Shown piece by piece: positions 17,679-27,149 of a DNA stretch of 64,000 nucleotides. The translations under genes and the position numbers were made by a program. Origin of the DNA: Flavobacterium luteum (lineage in GTDB: Bacteria > Bacteroidota > Bacteroidia > Flavobacteriales > Flavobacteriaceae); NCBI RefSeq assembly GCF_008806775.1, contig NZ_WAEM01000001.1, forward strand, positions 682,001-746,000, read 5' to 3'. The notes beneath the pieces were generated by a model. The model searched no databases and was not told the origin of the DNA. It worked only from the letters and a program-made list of their open reading frames with translations. Position 1 is the first letter of the stretch; the number at the start of each line of letters is the position of its first letter.

Positions 17679-18605
17679 CTACTGAATTTTTGATGCTAAT
17701 AAATAGATTACAGCCATTCGAATAGCCACTCCATTTTCAACCTGATTTAGAATTACCGATTGTTGCGAATCGGCAACATCACTGGTTATTTCTACCCCTC
17801 TATTTATTGGTCCAGGATGCATAATTACAATTTCTTTATTGAGCGAATCTAATAACGATTTATCCACTCCATATTGTTTAGCATATTCCCTTGTTGAAGG
17901 AAAATAATTAACATCCATACGTTCGTTTTGCACTCGCAACATATTTGCTACATCACACCATTCTAATGCTTTACGCAAATTCGATTCCACTTTAACACCA
18001 AGTGATTCAATGTGCTTTGGAATTAGCGTATTTGGGCCACACACTTTAACTTCTGCTCCTTGCATTTGAAGTGCATATATATTAGAAAGTGCTACTCTAG
18101 AGTGTAGAATATCGCCTACTATTACAACTTTCTTTCCAGCAACTTCACCTAATTTTTCACGTATTGTATAGCTATCTAATAATCCTTGGGTGGGATGTTC
18201 GTGAGCACCATCGCCCGCATTAATAATACTTGCTTTTACATTTTTAGAAAGAAAATAAGCAGCGCCAGGATTTGAGTGTCGCATAACGACCATATCTACT
18301 TTCATAGATAAAATATTATTTACAGTATCAATAAGTGTTTCTCCTTTTTTTACCGATGATTGAGCGGCTGAAAAACTAATAACATCTGCAGACAAACGTT
18401 TTTGAGCCAACTCGAATGATAGTTTTGTTCGTGTACTGTTTTCAAAAAAAATATTCGCTATCGTAATGTCTCTTAGTGAGGGCACTTTCTTTATAGAACG
18501 ATTAATTACTTCTTTAAAATGATCTGCTGTTTCAAAAATAAGATTAACATCGGCATTGTTGATGTATTTTATTCCTAATAAATGATTTACACTAAGTTCA
18601 CTCAT
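17679..18605 (-). CDS. pyrB: Aspartate carbamoyltransferase catalytic subunit
   Basis: 308 aa. Catalyses carbamoyl phosphate plus aspartate to carbamoyl aspartate, the second step of pyrimidine synthesis. Motifs are FFENSTRTKLSFELA (phosphate binding), HPTQGLLD and MHPGPINRGVEI. It is 9 bp downstream of pyrR, as in many bacteria. Confidence 0.96.
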   Translation of the reverse strand: MSELSVNHLLGIKYINNADVNLIFETADHFKEVINRSIKKVPSLRDITIANIFFENSTRTKLSFELAQKRLSADVISFSAAQSSVKKGETLIDTVNNILSMKVDMVVMRHSNPGAAYFLSKNVKASIINAGDGAHEHPTQGLLDSYTIREKLGEVAGKKVVIVGDILHSRVALSNIYALQMQGAEVKVCGPNTLIPKHIESLGVKVESNLRKALEWCDVANMLRVQNERMDVNYFPSTREYAKQYGVDKSLLDSLNKEIVIMHPGPINRGVEITSDVADSQQSVILNQVENGVAIRMAVIYLLASKIQ

Positions 18606-18614
18606 TTTATTAAA

Positions 18615-19157
18615 TTAATTATTATTTATCAGTAAAACCATATCCTCGCCACAATTTTCTATCCAACACACTTTTACTTTTTCGTTATTGATGGCATCTA
18701 CTTGCCGTCCTCTGTAATCGGGCTGAATGGGCAAATCACGACTAAAACGGCGATCAATTAAGGTTAAAAGTTCAATTGCAGATGGCCTTCCAAAAGACTG
18801 TATAGCCGTTAGTGCTGCACGAATACTTCTACCAGTATACAGTACATCATCTATAAAAACAACCTTTTTGTTTTCGACAATAAAATTTATTTTGGTCTCG
18901 CTAGCTTCAAGTGGTTTACTCGATTTTCGAAAATCATCTCTAAAGAAGGTCGTGTCTAAATAGCCTAATGTGATTTCCTTGATGTTGTATTCTTGTTCTA
19001 AAATTTTTTTAAGACGATTGGCTAAAAAGGTGCCTCTGGGTTGAATTCCGATGAGAATAGTATTTGAAAAATCATGATGTTTTTCAATTAACTGACAGGC
19101 CAAACGATGCAATATTATATTGATTTCTTTTGATGTAAGCAATACTCTTTGACTCAT
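18615..19157 (-). CDS. pyrR: PyrR: pyrimidine regulatory protein / uracil phosphoribosyltransferase
   Basis: 180 aa from the ATG at 19157 (MSQRVLLTSKEI); a longer frame reaches 19199, but its extra 14 residues are hydrophobic and not conserved. The PRPP-binding loop VVFIDDVLYTGRSIRAAL is clear. PyrR binds pyr mRNA in Firmicutes; in Bacteroidota it is often a phosphoribosyltransferase with unproven regulation. It leads the pyrR-pyrB operon. Confidence 0.92.
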   Translation of the reverse strand: MSQRVLLTSKEINIILHRLACQLIEKHHDFSNTILIGIQPRGTFLANRLKKILEQEYNIKEITLGYLDTTFFRDDFRKSSKPLEASETKINFIVENKKVVFIDDVLYTGRSIRAALTAIQSFGRPSAIELLTLIDRRFSRDLPIQPDYRGRQVDAINNEKVKVCWIENCGEDMVLLINNN

Positions 19158-19311
19158 AACGAAGTGAAGTATTTGGATTGCAAATATACTAATTAGCATT
19201 TAGTATATGATGCTTTTTTTCTGTAAAACCAAAAAATTTAAAATAAACAAAGTTTCAATTACTGACTATTTTTAGATGATTTAACTACTTTTGCAAAACA
19301 ATGATAAAGCT

Positions 19312-19509
19312 ATGAAAAACACTAAAATTTTAATTTTATTTATAATAGGAGCGACTTTTGTGGCTTTGGGAGTTATTCTTAAAGTTCTTGATTATTCCTT
19401 TAACAGTCTTTTTTTGATTATAGGAATGACTTTTAATGCGGTTGCAGCATTTCTTTTGATTTTAAAAATGATTAGGAAAAACGATTCGGGTTCCTTTATG
19501 GATGACTAA
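19312..19509 (+). CDS. Small two-helix membrane protein
   Basis: 65 aa from the ATG at 19312 (the frame opens at a TTG at 19291). Two transmembrane segments (about 5-24 and 31-50) are followed by a charged tail RKNDSGSFMDD. It resembles the N-terminal helices of GldL, the gliding/T9SS motor protein, but lacks the rest of it. A conserved small protein of unknown function is the safest call. Confidence 0.6.
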   Translation: MKNTKILILFIIGATFVALGVILKVLDYSFNSLFLIIGMTFNAVAAFLLILKMIRKNDSGSFMDD

Positions 19510-19707
19510 AGATTCTAACTTAATCAAATCTAATTTGTCTTTTAACTTATACTCTTAATTAACATTTTATTTACTTTTTTAGATTTAATTATTAAGAAAT
19601 TGCTCCTATATCTTAGAAGAAATTGCTATCATTTTACATTCTAAAAAGGCAATAAATAAATTAATTTAATATTATGCATGCATAGCATATTATTAAAATT
19701 ATTATAC

Positions 19708-19715
19708 TAATTTTG
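19708..19715 (+). promoter_or_regulatory. Bacteroidota-type -7 promoter box of etfBA
   Basis: TAATTTTG matches TAnnTTTG, 30 bp before the etfB start. A perfect palindrome TATGCATGCATA lies just upstream (19672-19683) and could be an operator. Confidence 0.5.
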
Positions 19716-19745
19716 TACAACTTTTTTACTTAAATAATCATAAAC

Positions 19746-20492
19746 ATGAAAATATTAGTTTGCATTAGTCATGTACCAGACACTACTTCAAAAATTAATT
19801 TTATCAATGATGACTCCCAATTTGACACAAATGGTGTACAATTTGTAATTAATCCCAATGACGAATTTGGTCTTACAAGAGCAATATGGTTTCAAGAACA
19901 ACAAGGCGCGACTGTTACCGTAGTAAATGTTGGAGGACCTGAAACTGAACCTACTTTAAGAAAAGCTTTAGCTATTGGTGCCAATGAAGCCATTAGAATA
20001 CATGCAAATCCTACAGATGGCTTTTTTGTAGCCAAACAATTAGCCGAAGTTATTAAAGCAGGCGGATATGATTTAATTATTGCAGGAAAAGAATCCTTAG
20101 ATTATAATGGTGGTATGGTTCCCGGAATGATCGCCGGTATTCTAGGGTATAATTTCTTGAACTCTTGTGTTGCCATTACTGTAGAGAGAACTTCGATTAA
20201 AGCGGCAAGAGAGATTGATGGCGGAAAAGAAACTGTATCTACTACATTTCCATTAATTATAGGTGGACAAAAGGGATTAGTAGAAGAAAAAGATTTGCGA
20301 ATTCCGAATATGAGAGGAATCATGACTGCAAGAACTAAAACTTTGACGATTCTGGAACCTATTGATGCGCCGTCTGAAACTAAAGCTGTAAAGTTTGAAA
20401 AACCAGCCCCAAAATCGGCAGTGAAATTAATTAGCGCTGATAATCTTGACGAGTTAATCAATTTGTTGCACAACGAAGCTAAAGTTATTTAA
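19746..20492 (+). CDS. etfB: Electron transfer flavoprotein beta subunit
   Basis: 248 aa, the usual length. With EtfA it forms a soluble FAD/AMP heterodimer that carries electrons from acyl-CoA dehydrogenases. Recognised by MKILVCISHVPDTTSKI at the start and the AMP-binding DLIIAGKESLDYNGGMVPGM region. It is followed by etfA after 89 bp. Confidence 0.95.
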   Translation: MKILVCISHVPDTTSKINFINDDSQFDTNGVQFVINPNDEFGLTRAIWFQEQQGATVTVVNVGGPETEPTLRKALAIGANEAIRIHANPTDGFFVAKQLAEVIKAGGYDLIIAGKESLDYNGGMVPGMIAGILGYNFLNSCVAITVERTSIKAAREIDGGKETVSTTFPLIIGGQKGLVEEKDLRIPNMRGIMTARTKTLTILEPIDAPSETKAVKFEKPAPKSAVKLISADNLDELINLLHNEAKVI

Positions 20493-20581
20493 TTTTAAAT
20501 TAATAAATACAAATGTTCAATCCAGTTTTTAGTTTTCAGATTCTGAAATCTGCACGCTAAAAGCTACAATCTAAAATAATT

Positions 20582-21550
20582 ATGTCTATTATACTATATG
20601 CAGAATCAGCAGAAGGAAAATTTAAGAAAGTAGCTCTTGAATTGGCCTCTTATGCAAAAAAAGTAGCTGCTTCATTAGGAACAACAGTTACAGCTGTTAC
20701 CATTAATATTGAAGATGTTTCTGAATTATCAAAATACGGTGTTGATAAAATACTAAAAGTGACCGATGCTAAATTAGCTGGTTTTACTGCAAAGGCTTAT
20801 GCTGATGTTATTAAACAAGCTGTTGAGAAAGAAAGTGCAAAGCTTGTTTTATTATCCTCGACTACTGATAGTTTATATCTTGCTCCATTAGTAGCGGTAA
20901 CACTTGATGCAGGATTTGCATCAAACGTAGTTGGGCTTCCGGTTAGCCTCTCTCCGTTTCAGGTAAAAAGAACTGCCTTTTCAAATAAAGCTTTCAACAC
21001 TACCGAAATTTCAACAGCTGTAAAAGTATTGAGTTTGTCTAAAAACTCTTATGGTATTTTTGAAAACGCAAGTACTGCAACTGAGGAGGTTTTTAGTCCA
21101 GTTATTAGCGACGCTGATTTTGGAATAAAAATAGAATCTTTAGAAAAAGCATCAGGAAAAGTAACTATTGCCGATGCCGATATTGTAGTTTCGGCAGGTC
21201 GTGGACTAAAAGGTCCTGAAAATTGGGGAATGATTGAAGATTTGGCTTCTGTTCTTGGTGCTGCCACTGCTTGTTCTAAACCTGTATCTGATTTAGGTTG
21301 GAGACCTCACGGAGAACACGTAGGACAAACAGGAAAACCAGTTTCTACTAATTTATATATTGCTATAGGCATTTCAGGAGCCATTCAGCATATAGCAGGA
21401 ATTAACGCTTCGAAAGTGAAAGTGGTTATTAATACTGACCCTGAAGCTCCTTTCTTTAAAGTAGCCGATTATGGTGTAGTTGGTGATGCTTTTGAGATTG
21501 TTCCGAAATTAATTGAAAAATTTAGAGCTTTTAAATCTCAAAATTCATAA
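20582..21550 (+). CDS. etfA: Electron transfer flavoprotein alpha subunit
   Basis: 322 aa. FAD-binding C-terminal domain is complete: GRGLKGPENWGMIEDLA, GWRPHGEHVGQTGKPVS, YIAIGISGAIQH and INTDPEAPFF. It partners with EtfB encoded upstream; an intrinsic terminator follows 20 bp later. Confidence 0.96.
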   Translation: MSIILYAESAEGKFKKVALELASYAKKVAASLGTTVTAVTINIEDVSELSKYGVDKILKVTDAKLAGFTAKAYADVIKQAVEKESAKLVLLSSTTDSLYLAPLVAVTLDAGFASNVVGLPVSLSPFQVKRTAFSNKAFNTTEISTAVKVLSLSKNSYGIFENASTATEEVFSPVISDADFGIKIESLEKASGKVTIADADIVVSAGRGLKGPENWGMIEDLASVLGAATACSKPVSDLGWRPHGEHVGQTGKPVSTNLYIAIGISGAIQHIAGINASKVKVVINTDPEAPFFKVADYGVVGDAFEIVPKLIEKFRAFKSQNS

Positions 21551-21569
21551 ACAAATAAAAACTAACGGT

Positions 21570-21610
21570 AAAGGCTTTCTGAATCACAAAATTTAGAAAG
21601 CCTTTCTTAT
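21570..21610 (+). terminator. Intrinsic terminator after etfA
   Basis: Perfect 11-bp stem AAAGGCTTTCT / AGAAAGCCTTT with a 14-nt loop, then a T-rich tail. Confidence 0.85.
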
Positions 21611-21669
21611 TTCTATTTAATTTAGAAAATATTTTGTACATTTATCTATTACATTGTACTTTTGCAAAT

Positions 21670-22299
21670 ATGAGCTTAGTAAAATTAACTATTAAAGGAA
21701 TTTCATACAGTCAGACTCAAAACGGTGCTTATGCATTGATTTTGAATGAAGTAGATGGAGAAAGAAAATTACCAATCGTTATAGGCGCTTTTGAAGCACA
21801 GTCTATTGCAATCGCTTTAGAAAAAGAAATCAAGCCACCAAGACCTTTAACTCACGATTTATTTAAGAATTTTGCTGATCGTTTTGATATTGTTGTCAAG
21901 CAAGTCATTATTCATAAACTTGTTGATGGTGTTTTTTATTCGAGTATTATTTGTGAAAGGGATAAAATTGAAGAAATCATAGATGCTAGAACTTCTGATG
22001 CTATAGCCTTGGCATTACGCTTTAATGCACCTATTTTTACGTATAAAAACATTCTTGAAAAAGCGGGTATTTATTTAAAATCTAATCCTTTGGATGTCAC
22101 AATTAAGGATGATCAAAATGCTGATGGGATACTTTCTTCTCCAGAAACATTTGGTAATGAGGAAAGCAATCAAGCCGGTGATGTTTATGTAAAGCATAGT
22201 CTATCGGAATTAATGGAACTTTTAGAAGGAGCCGTTCAAGACGAAGACTATGAAAAAGCAGCTAAGATTAGAGATGAAATTTCGAAAAGGGAAGCTTAG
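21670..22299 (+). CDS. Bifunctional nuclease family (DUF151) protein with UVR motif
   Basis: 209 aa from the ATG at 21670 (a longer frame opens at 21634). The BFN domain covers about 1-140 (VKLTIKGISYSQTQNGAYAL, LPIVIGAFEAQSIAIALE, HDLF, DARTSDAIALALRF), and the C-terminus holds a UvrB/UvrC interaction motif (LLEGAVQDEDYEKAAKIRDEI). Related proteins cleave DNA and RNA in vitro; the physiological role is not settled. Standalone gene after the etfA terminator. Confidence 0.88.
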   Translation: MSLVKLTIKGISYSQTQNGAYALILNEVDGERKLPIVIGAFEAQSIAIALEKEIKPPRPLTHDLFKNFADRFDIVVKQVIIHKLVDGVFYSSIICERDKIEEIIDARTSDAIALALRFNAPIFTYKNILEKAGIYLKSNPLDVTIKDDQNADGILSSPETFGNEESNQAGDVYVKHSLSELMELLEGAVQDEDYEKAAKIRDEISKREA

Positions 22300-22403
22300 T
22301 TCTATGTTTTGTTATTATGCTCTTTATTTAATTATTTTGTAAAACAACTTATTATAAACTTATTCTCTAAAGACGAAGAGACTGCTTCGTTCCTCGCCAT
22401 ACC

Positions 22404-23228
22404 ATGAAACAATACCACGATTTAGTACAACATGTTTTAGATAACGGAACCCAAAAAGGAGATAGAACAGGAACGGGAACAAAAAGCGTTTTTGGATATC
22501 AAATGCGCTTTGATTTGAGCGAGGGTTTTCCTATGGTTACTACAAAAAAATTGCATTTAAAATCTATTGTTTATGAATTGCTTTGGTTCCTGAAAGGCGA
22601 AACTAATATTGCTTATTTAAAAGAAAACGGAGTAAAGATTTGGGATGACTGGGCGGATGAAAATGGCGAATTAGGACCTGTTTACGGGCACCAATGGCGC
22701 AATTGGAATAGTGAGGAAATTGACCAAATTACGGAATTGATCGCTACATTAAAGGAGAATCCCAATAGTAGAAGGATGCTTATTTCGGCTTGGAATCCTT
22801 CGGTTCTACCCGATACAACGAAGTCATTTGCTGAAAATGTGGCTAATGGCAAAGTAGCTTTACCACCTTGTCATGCTTTTTTTCAGTTTTATGTTGCAGA
22901 GGGTAAACTTTCTTGTCAGTTGTACCAGCGCAGTGCCGATATTTTTCTTGGTGTGCCTTTTAACATTGCTTCTTATGCCCTACTCACTATGATGATTGCA
23001 CAAGTTTGCCATTTAGAAGCGGGAGAATTTATTCACACTTTTGGAGATGCACATATTTATAACAATCATTTTGAACAATTGGAACTGCAATTGTCACGCG
23101 AACCTAAACCGCTACCTAAAATGATTTTGAATCCTGACATTAAAAACATTTTCGATTTTACTTTTGAAGATTTTACTTTAGAAGGTTACGAGCCTTACCC
23201 ACATATTAAAGGAGCAGTTGCCGTATAA
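22404..23228 (+). CDS. thyA: Thymidylate synthase
   Basis: 274 aa. Methylates dUMP to dTMP with methylenetetrahydrofolate. Motifs are [18 protein letters not shown], the catalytic cysteine in [12 protein letters not shown], and [20 protein letters not shown] in parts. The dihydrofolate reductase gene that often follows in Flavobacteriia is absent, since the recombinase and array begin here. Confidence 0.97.
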   Translation: MKQYHDLVQHVLDNGTQKGDRTGTGTKSVFGYQMRFDLSEGFPMVTTKKLHLKSIVYELLWFLKGETNIAYLKENGVKIWDDWADENGELGPVYGHQWRNWNSEEIDQITELIATLKENPNSRRMLISAWNPSVLPDTTKSFAENVANGKVALPPCHAFFQFYVAEGKLSCQLYQRSADIFLGVPFNIASYALLTMMIAQVCHLEAGEFIHTFGDAHIYNNHFEQLELQLSREPKPLPKMILNPDIKNIFDFTFEDFTLEGYEPYPHIKGAVAV

Positions 23229-23400
23229 TTGTTTTTATAGGCTTTATTCATTGTTTTTTTGGGGTATTCTTGCAATTGGAACCTAAATGCTATATTTCTC
23301 GCGGGAATGCGGAGCATTTTTATGTCTTATTTAGGTGTTTTTAATTATTGTGCGCATCTTCTTTTTAAAAACATTTTACATACACTCTATATACACTATC

Positions 23401-23477
23401 TATGCCTTTGCTATGCCTTTGCTATGCTTAAGGTATGAAGTTGGAAGCTAGAAGCTGGAAGTTGGAGGTTGGAGGTT
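23401..23477. repeat. Short tandem repeats between thyA and the recombinase
   Basis: The 329-bp gap holds a run of 11-bp units (TATGCCTTTGC, 23401-23428) and degenerate 7-10 bp units of the GAAGTTGGAAGCTAGAAGC type (23438-23477). Similar GGAAGTTGGA repeats are common in Flavobacterium intergenic DNA. Nothing else is recognised in the gap. Confidence 0.7.
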
Positions 23478-23557
23478 AAAAGTGTTTTTTTTGTGAAAAT
23501 ATAATTATAAAATGTAACCTTTTTTTTTCTAACTTGGTACTTTAAATTATACGCCAC

Positions 23558-24601
23558 ATGAAATGGAATGCTAAAACCGTGAAACACAAAGGAGAAAGCC
23601 GTATTGCGGTTTTTTTTGAAAAAGATGATGAATTAATTAGCCGAATAAAAGCTATTGAAGGTTCGAGATGGAGTATGCAAATGCGAGCTTGGCATTTGCC
23701 TGATACGGATGAAAACCGCATTCGTTTTCAACTCAAACGATTGGTTGACTCTATACCCAACAGTGAGGGAATTGCTCAAATGACACGTTTTAAACAATGG
23801 ATGCGCTCAAAACGGTACAGCGAAAGTACTATAACTACTTATAGCGAAGCTTTGAAATCATTTTTGATTTTTTATAGAGAGAAGTCGATTAGTGCTGTAA
23901 CGAATGAAGATATTATAATTTACAATAATGACTTTATACTGAAGAATAATTTTTCGGCTTCCTATCAGAACCAGATTGTGAATGCTCTTAAATTATTTTT
24001 TAAAACTACACAGGATACCAAAATAGCAATAGAGAAGATTCACCGGCCCAAACGCGCTAAAGTATTGCCAAATGTTTTGAGCAAGCAAGAAGTAAAGGCA
24101 ATTTTAGAAGCTCACGTAAATATTAAACACAAAGTCATGTTATCGATGATTTATAGTTGTGGTTTGCGCTGTGGCGAATTATTGGCGCTTCAACCGGTAC
24201 ATATTGATTCGGTTAGAAACATCGTTTTACTGAAAAATGCCAAAGGGAAAAAAGATAGAATTGTGCCATTAAGCCCAAAAATATTAGAAATGCTTCGAGA
24301 TTATTATAAAGTGTGTAAGCCCAAAACCTATTTATTTGAAGGACAAACTGCAGGGTTACCGTATGATGCTCGAAGTTTGCAGCTCATCTTAAAACAAGCA
24401 CTACAAAAAACGGGAATTACAAAACCAGCTACTTTGCACTGGCTTAGACACAGTTATGCTACCCATTTATTAGAAAGCGGCACTGATTTACGTTACATTC
24501 AGGAATTATTAGGGCACAACAGCAGTAAAACCACCGAAATTTACACCCACGTAAGCACCAAAAGTTTGCAACAAATAAAAAGCCCTTTTGATGATTTGTA
24601 A
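23558..24601 (+). CDS. Tyrosine recombinase at the edge of the cassette array
   Basis: 347 aa. An N-terminal module (1-65, KHKGESRIAVFFEKDDELI ... WSMQMRAWHLPDTD) is followed by a SAM-like core-binding domain (about 75-155) and the catalytic domain. The active site is complete: R204 (CGLRCGELL), K230 region (AKGKKDR), H294 and R297 (LHWLRHSYATH), H320 (LGHNSS), Y329 (IYTHVS). About 90 residues separate R204 and H294, as in XerD, so the extra helix domain of IntI integrases is missing. It reads toward the array, unlike intI in most integrons. Its position makes it a candidate enzyme for the array, but it could be an unrelated remnant. Confidence 0.9.
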   Translation: MKWNAKTVKHKGESRIAVFFEKDDELISRIKAIEGSRWSMQMRAWHLPDTDENRIRFQLKRLVDSIPNSEGIAQMTRFKQWMRSKRYSESTITTYSEALKSFLIFYREKSISAVTNEDIIIYNNDFILKNNFSASYQNQIVNALKLFFKTTQDTKIAIEKIHRPKRAKVLPNVLSKQEVKAILEAHVNIKHKVMLSMIYSCGLRCGELLALQPVHIDSVRNIVLLKNAKGKKDRIVPLSPKILEMLRDYYKVCKPKTYLFEGQTAGLPYDARSLQLILKQALQKTGITKPATLHWLRHSYATHLLESGTDLRYIQELLGHNSSKTTEIYTHVSTKSLQQIKSPFDDL

Positions 24602-24633
24602 AGAAAATTTAATATATTTGGTTTTAAGGAAAA

Positions 24634-24693
24634 GCGAAACAAACCTTCGCCTATCTACCTAAATTTGGGTGTATATACGAAGGTTTGTTTCGC
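24634..24693. repeat. Long hairpin between recombinase and first cassette
   Basis: Perfect 16-bp arms GCGAAACAAACCTTCG (24634-24649) and its complement (24678-24693). The interior holds a second partial palindrome ACCTAAATTTGGGT. It lies 32 bp after the recombinase stop and 10 bp before the first cassette boundary (GTTGTAGGC, 24704). It has no T-run. It could be a terminator or the attI-like insertion site. Confidence 0.75.
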
Positions 24694-24703
24694 ATATAAA
24701 CGA

Positions 24704-24860
24704 GTTGTAGGCTAGTTGGTTAGAAATTTCCTCCGGAATTTCTAACGCCCAGCGTGACCTGCAAATTGGAATAAATAATTAAAAAGGTAATTGAAAAAAT
24801 AGAAGAATTTTCCCCAGAAGAACTTCCTCGGAAAATAGAAACTACTTCGCTTTTCAACCA
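24704..24860 (+). other. Gene-less first cassette remnant
   Basis: Opens at GTTGTAGGC and closes at GCCCACAAC (one mismatch to full complementarity). It holds a palindrome GTTAGAAATT ... AATTTCTAAC (24719-24746) and a short open frame fragment ending inside the attC, but no credible gene. Probably a decayed cassette. Confidence 0.55.
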
Positions 24861-24994
24861 GCCCACAACAGCTGACAAACGCAATCGCTGGTTTTCGGTG
24901 ATTTGTGATTTTATTTTCCTATTTTCGTTTTTTCTAAAATAGAAAAAACTCAGTTCTAAAGCCGCGACTGTCGTCTGTCAGCGGAACGTTGTAT
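24861..24994 (+). repeat. attC-like site 1
   Basis: R'' GCCCACAAC at 24861-24869; R' GTTGTATGC from 24988. Its arm AGCTGACAAACGCAATCGCT is shared with the site at 57124, forming one site family. Confidence 0.75.
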
Positions 24995-25020
24995 GCTAGA
25001 TTTCCAAAACAGAAAATTGA

Positions 25021-25941
25021 ATGAAAAAAATAACAATAATAATTTTAACTATGTTTTCATTTTTTAATTGCGGTCCAAAAAAGACTAACGAAAGATATTT
25101 TAGTTGGGAAGAATTTACAAAAAACTTTGGTAAAGAAATGGTTTCTGCGGAAGACGTTTTTAATAATATGTCCAAAAGTGGATTAAAAGATAACTGCTTG
25201 ACAAAGATGGATTTTACTTTTATTTCAAATAAAAAAGAAAACCTGCAAAAATTAGCTAAATTCATAACTACTCATTATCCATATTCAGTTCAAGAAATTA
25301 AAAAGTATGGTAAACTTTGGGAAATAAATGGAGAAACGAATGAAATTCCAATGACAGCGAACAACTTACTTTATTGGGGTTTAGATATGTATAAAAGAGG
25401 ATACGAATTTGACTCTAAACTTGATGCTTATGGCGGACTTTTTGACCCAAAAGACCAAAAATTCCCAATAATAGACAATACAAAAAATAACTATTATTTT
25501 GACAAAGGTTTAGATTGTTATAACAAAGGAGATTTAAGCGCAGCAATTTTTAATTGGAGTTTGACAATCCAAATTGACCCAACTGACCCAAACGCGTACT
25601 ATTCAAGAGCAATTGTAAAGAATGAACTTTACACGTGGAAATCTGCACTTAAAGACTATGACAAAGCAATAGAAATTGCTCCTAAATTCATAAGTGCTTT
25701 AATAAATCGTGGCGGACTCAAAGATGAAAACGGAGATTATCAAGGTGCTATTTCTGATTATGAAACTGTTTTGAAACTTGATAAATTAGAACCAGAAGAA
25801 AAGCAACAAGCATATTTTAATTTAGGTAACACTTACCTAAATTTGAAAGACAAAAATAAAGCTTGCGAAAATTGGAATAAAGCACTTGAAAACGGAGCGA
25901 AATACGCAAAAGAAAGAATTGACGAACATTGTAAATATTAA
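25021..25941 (+). CDS. Cassette-borne TPR lipoprotein
   Basis: 306 aa. Lipoprotein signal MKKITIIILTMFSFFNC with lipobox FFNC. The C-terminal half has three TPR-like units (YFDKGLDCYNKGDLSAAIF, AYYSRAIVKNELYTWKSAL, ALINRGGLKDENGDYQGAI). The N-terminal half is unrecognised. It is the only gene of a cassette that opens with GTTGTATGC and closes with GCATACAAC. Function unknown. Confidence 0.75.
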   Translation: MKKITIIILTMFSFFNCGPKKTNERYFSWEEFTKNFGKEMVSAEDVFNNMSKSGLKDNCLTKMDFTFISNKKENLQKLAKFITTHYPYSVQEIKKYGKLWEINGETNEIPMTANNLLYWGLDMYKRGYEFDSKLDAYGGLFDPKDQKFPIIDNTKNNYYFDKGLDCYNKGDLSAAIFNWSLTIQIDPTDPNAYYSRAIVKNELYTWKSALKDYDKAIEIAPKFISALINRGGLKDENGDYQGAISDYETVLKLDKLEPEEKQQAYFNLGNTYLNLKDKNKACENWNKALENGAKYAKERIDEHCKY

Positions 25942-25945
25942 TCCA

Positions 25946-26079
25946 GCATACAACAGCCGTTTGGCAAGATTGCGAATTTTGTGGTAAATTCACGTTTACG
26001 CTTCGCAAGAAATTTTATCTTTAACAGAAAATAATCGGTTACGAAGTTCGCAACCTCGCCAAGCGGCGGAACGTTATGC
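25946..26079 (+). repeat. attC-like site 2
   Basis: R'' GCATACAAC at 25946; R' GTTATGC at 26073. Arms AGCCGTTTGGCAAGATTGCG and TCGCCAAGCGGCGGAAC. Same family as the sites at 26928, 32058 and the split site at 32576/52969. Confidence 0.85.
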
Positions 26080-26114
26080 CTAATTTTAACCGAAACGAGA
26101 AAAACAGACAATTA

Positions 26115-26927
26115 ATGAATAAATTTTCACTTTCAATTTTATTAATTTTTATAATTAATATCTCGTATGGACAAGAATGCCAAATTCCAAATTTATTAGA
26201 CAAAGAAATTATTGAAGCTTCTAATAATGAAAAGTTTGTAGAAGAAGATTTTTACAGAATTAACAATTTGCTTTTTGAATATCAAGCAAAAGACAGTTTG
26301 AAAAATTTGAATAAATGCTCTTCATATTTTAAAAACATCGAAAAACTATTTAATTCTGAAACTACTGAAAAACGTGTTTTAGCATACAGATTGATTGGAG
26401 TTGCAAATGACAGTACTTTTAACAACGAACTAATCAACAGAATTAACTCAAATGAAAGTTCACTTTTAAAAACTTGGAGCACAACTGCATTAATGGCAAA
26501 TAATTGCGGAAAAGCATCTGATGATTTATTTGTTTTATTCTCATCATTCCCAAAAGGATTGCCTGTTGATATTTTGATAAATATGTATATTAAATATGAT
26601 ACAAATGCTGTCAAAAAAACTTGTTGGAAATTTATAGACTCAGACAATAAAAACCAACAAATTTTAGCTATCCAATGTTTAGCAAACTTTGAAAAAGACG
26701 AAAAATTACAAGCAAAACTAATTGAGTTTTTAAACTCTTGGGATAATAATTCTAAAGGTTGGGTAATTTCGTCAATTTCTATGCAGAAAATGGAAAACCT
26801 AAAACCAATTTTAGAAAAGTATAGCGAAGTAGAAAACTTAAAAGATGTTATCATAAGAGCATTAGAAAATAGTCCAACGAAAACAGACAATAAGTTTGCG
26901 AAACAACTACAAAAGAAGAAAAACTAG
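26115..26927 (+). CDS. Cassette-borne secreted HEAT-like repeat protein
   Basis: 270 aa from the ATG at 26115, where a signal peptide starts (MNKFSLSILLIFIINISYGQ). The frame is open from 26076, but that ATG lies in the attC R' site. Helical repeats resembling HEAT units are seen (VLAYRLIGVANDSTFNNELI, QQILAIQCLANFEKDEKLQA). Likely periplasmic; function unknown. Single-gene cassette bounded by GTTATGCC and GGCATAAC. Confidence 0.7.
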   Translation: MNKFSLSILLIFIINISYGQECQIPNLLDKEIIEASNNEKFVEEDFYRINNLLFEYQAKDSLKNLNKCSSYFKNIEKLFNSETTEKRVLAYRLIGVANDSTFNNELINRINSNESSLLKTWSTTALMANNCGKASDDLFVLFSSFPKGLPVDILINMYIKYDTNAVKKTCWKFIDSDNKNQQILAIQCLANFEKDEKLQAKLIEFLNSWDNNSKGWVISSISMQKMENLKPILEKYSEVENLKDVIIRALENSPTKTDNKFAKQLQKKKN

Positions 26928-27059
26928 GCATAACAGGCGTTTGGCAAGATTGCGAATTTTGTAGTAAATACACGTTTATTTCTCGCAAGAAATTTTATCT
27001 TTGATAGAAAATAATCAGTTCCGAAGTTCGCAACCTCGCCAAGCGCCGGAACGTTAGGT
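26928..27059 (+). repeat. attC-like site 3
   Basis: R'' GCATAAC at 26928-26934; R' GTTAGGT at 27053-27059. Family of site 2. Confidence 0.85.
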
Positions 27060-27149
27060 GCAAGCGTTGGGCGACCGACAGTGCAGACATAAACCGACAA
27101 GAATCAGAAAAAAAATCGTAACTTTCGACACTAATTAATACAGAAGAAA

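Noticed and set aside
23558..24601. IntI integron integrase
   Set aside because: The spacing between R204 and H294 leaves no room for the IntI-specific extra domain; the gene also points toward the array.
26073..26079. ATG in the R' core as gene start for the 26115 cassette gene
   Set aside because: A signal peptide begins cleanly at 26115; the ATG in GTTATGCC is part of the recombination core.
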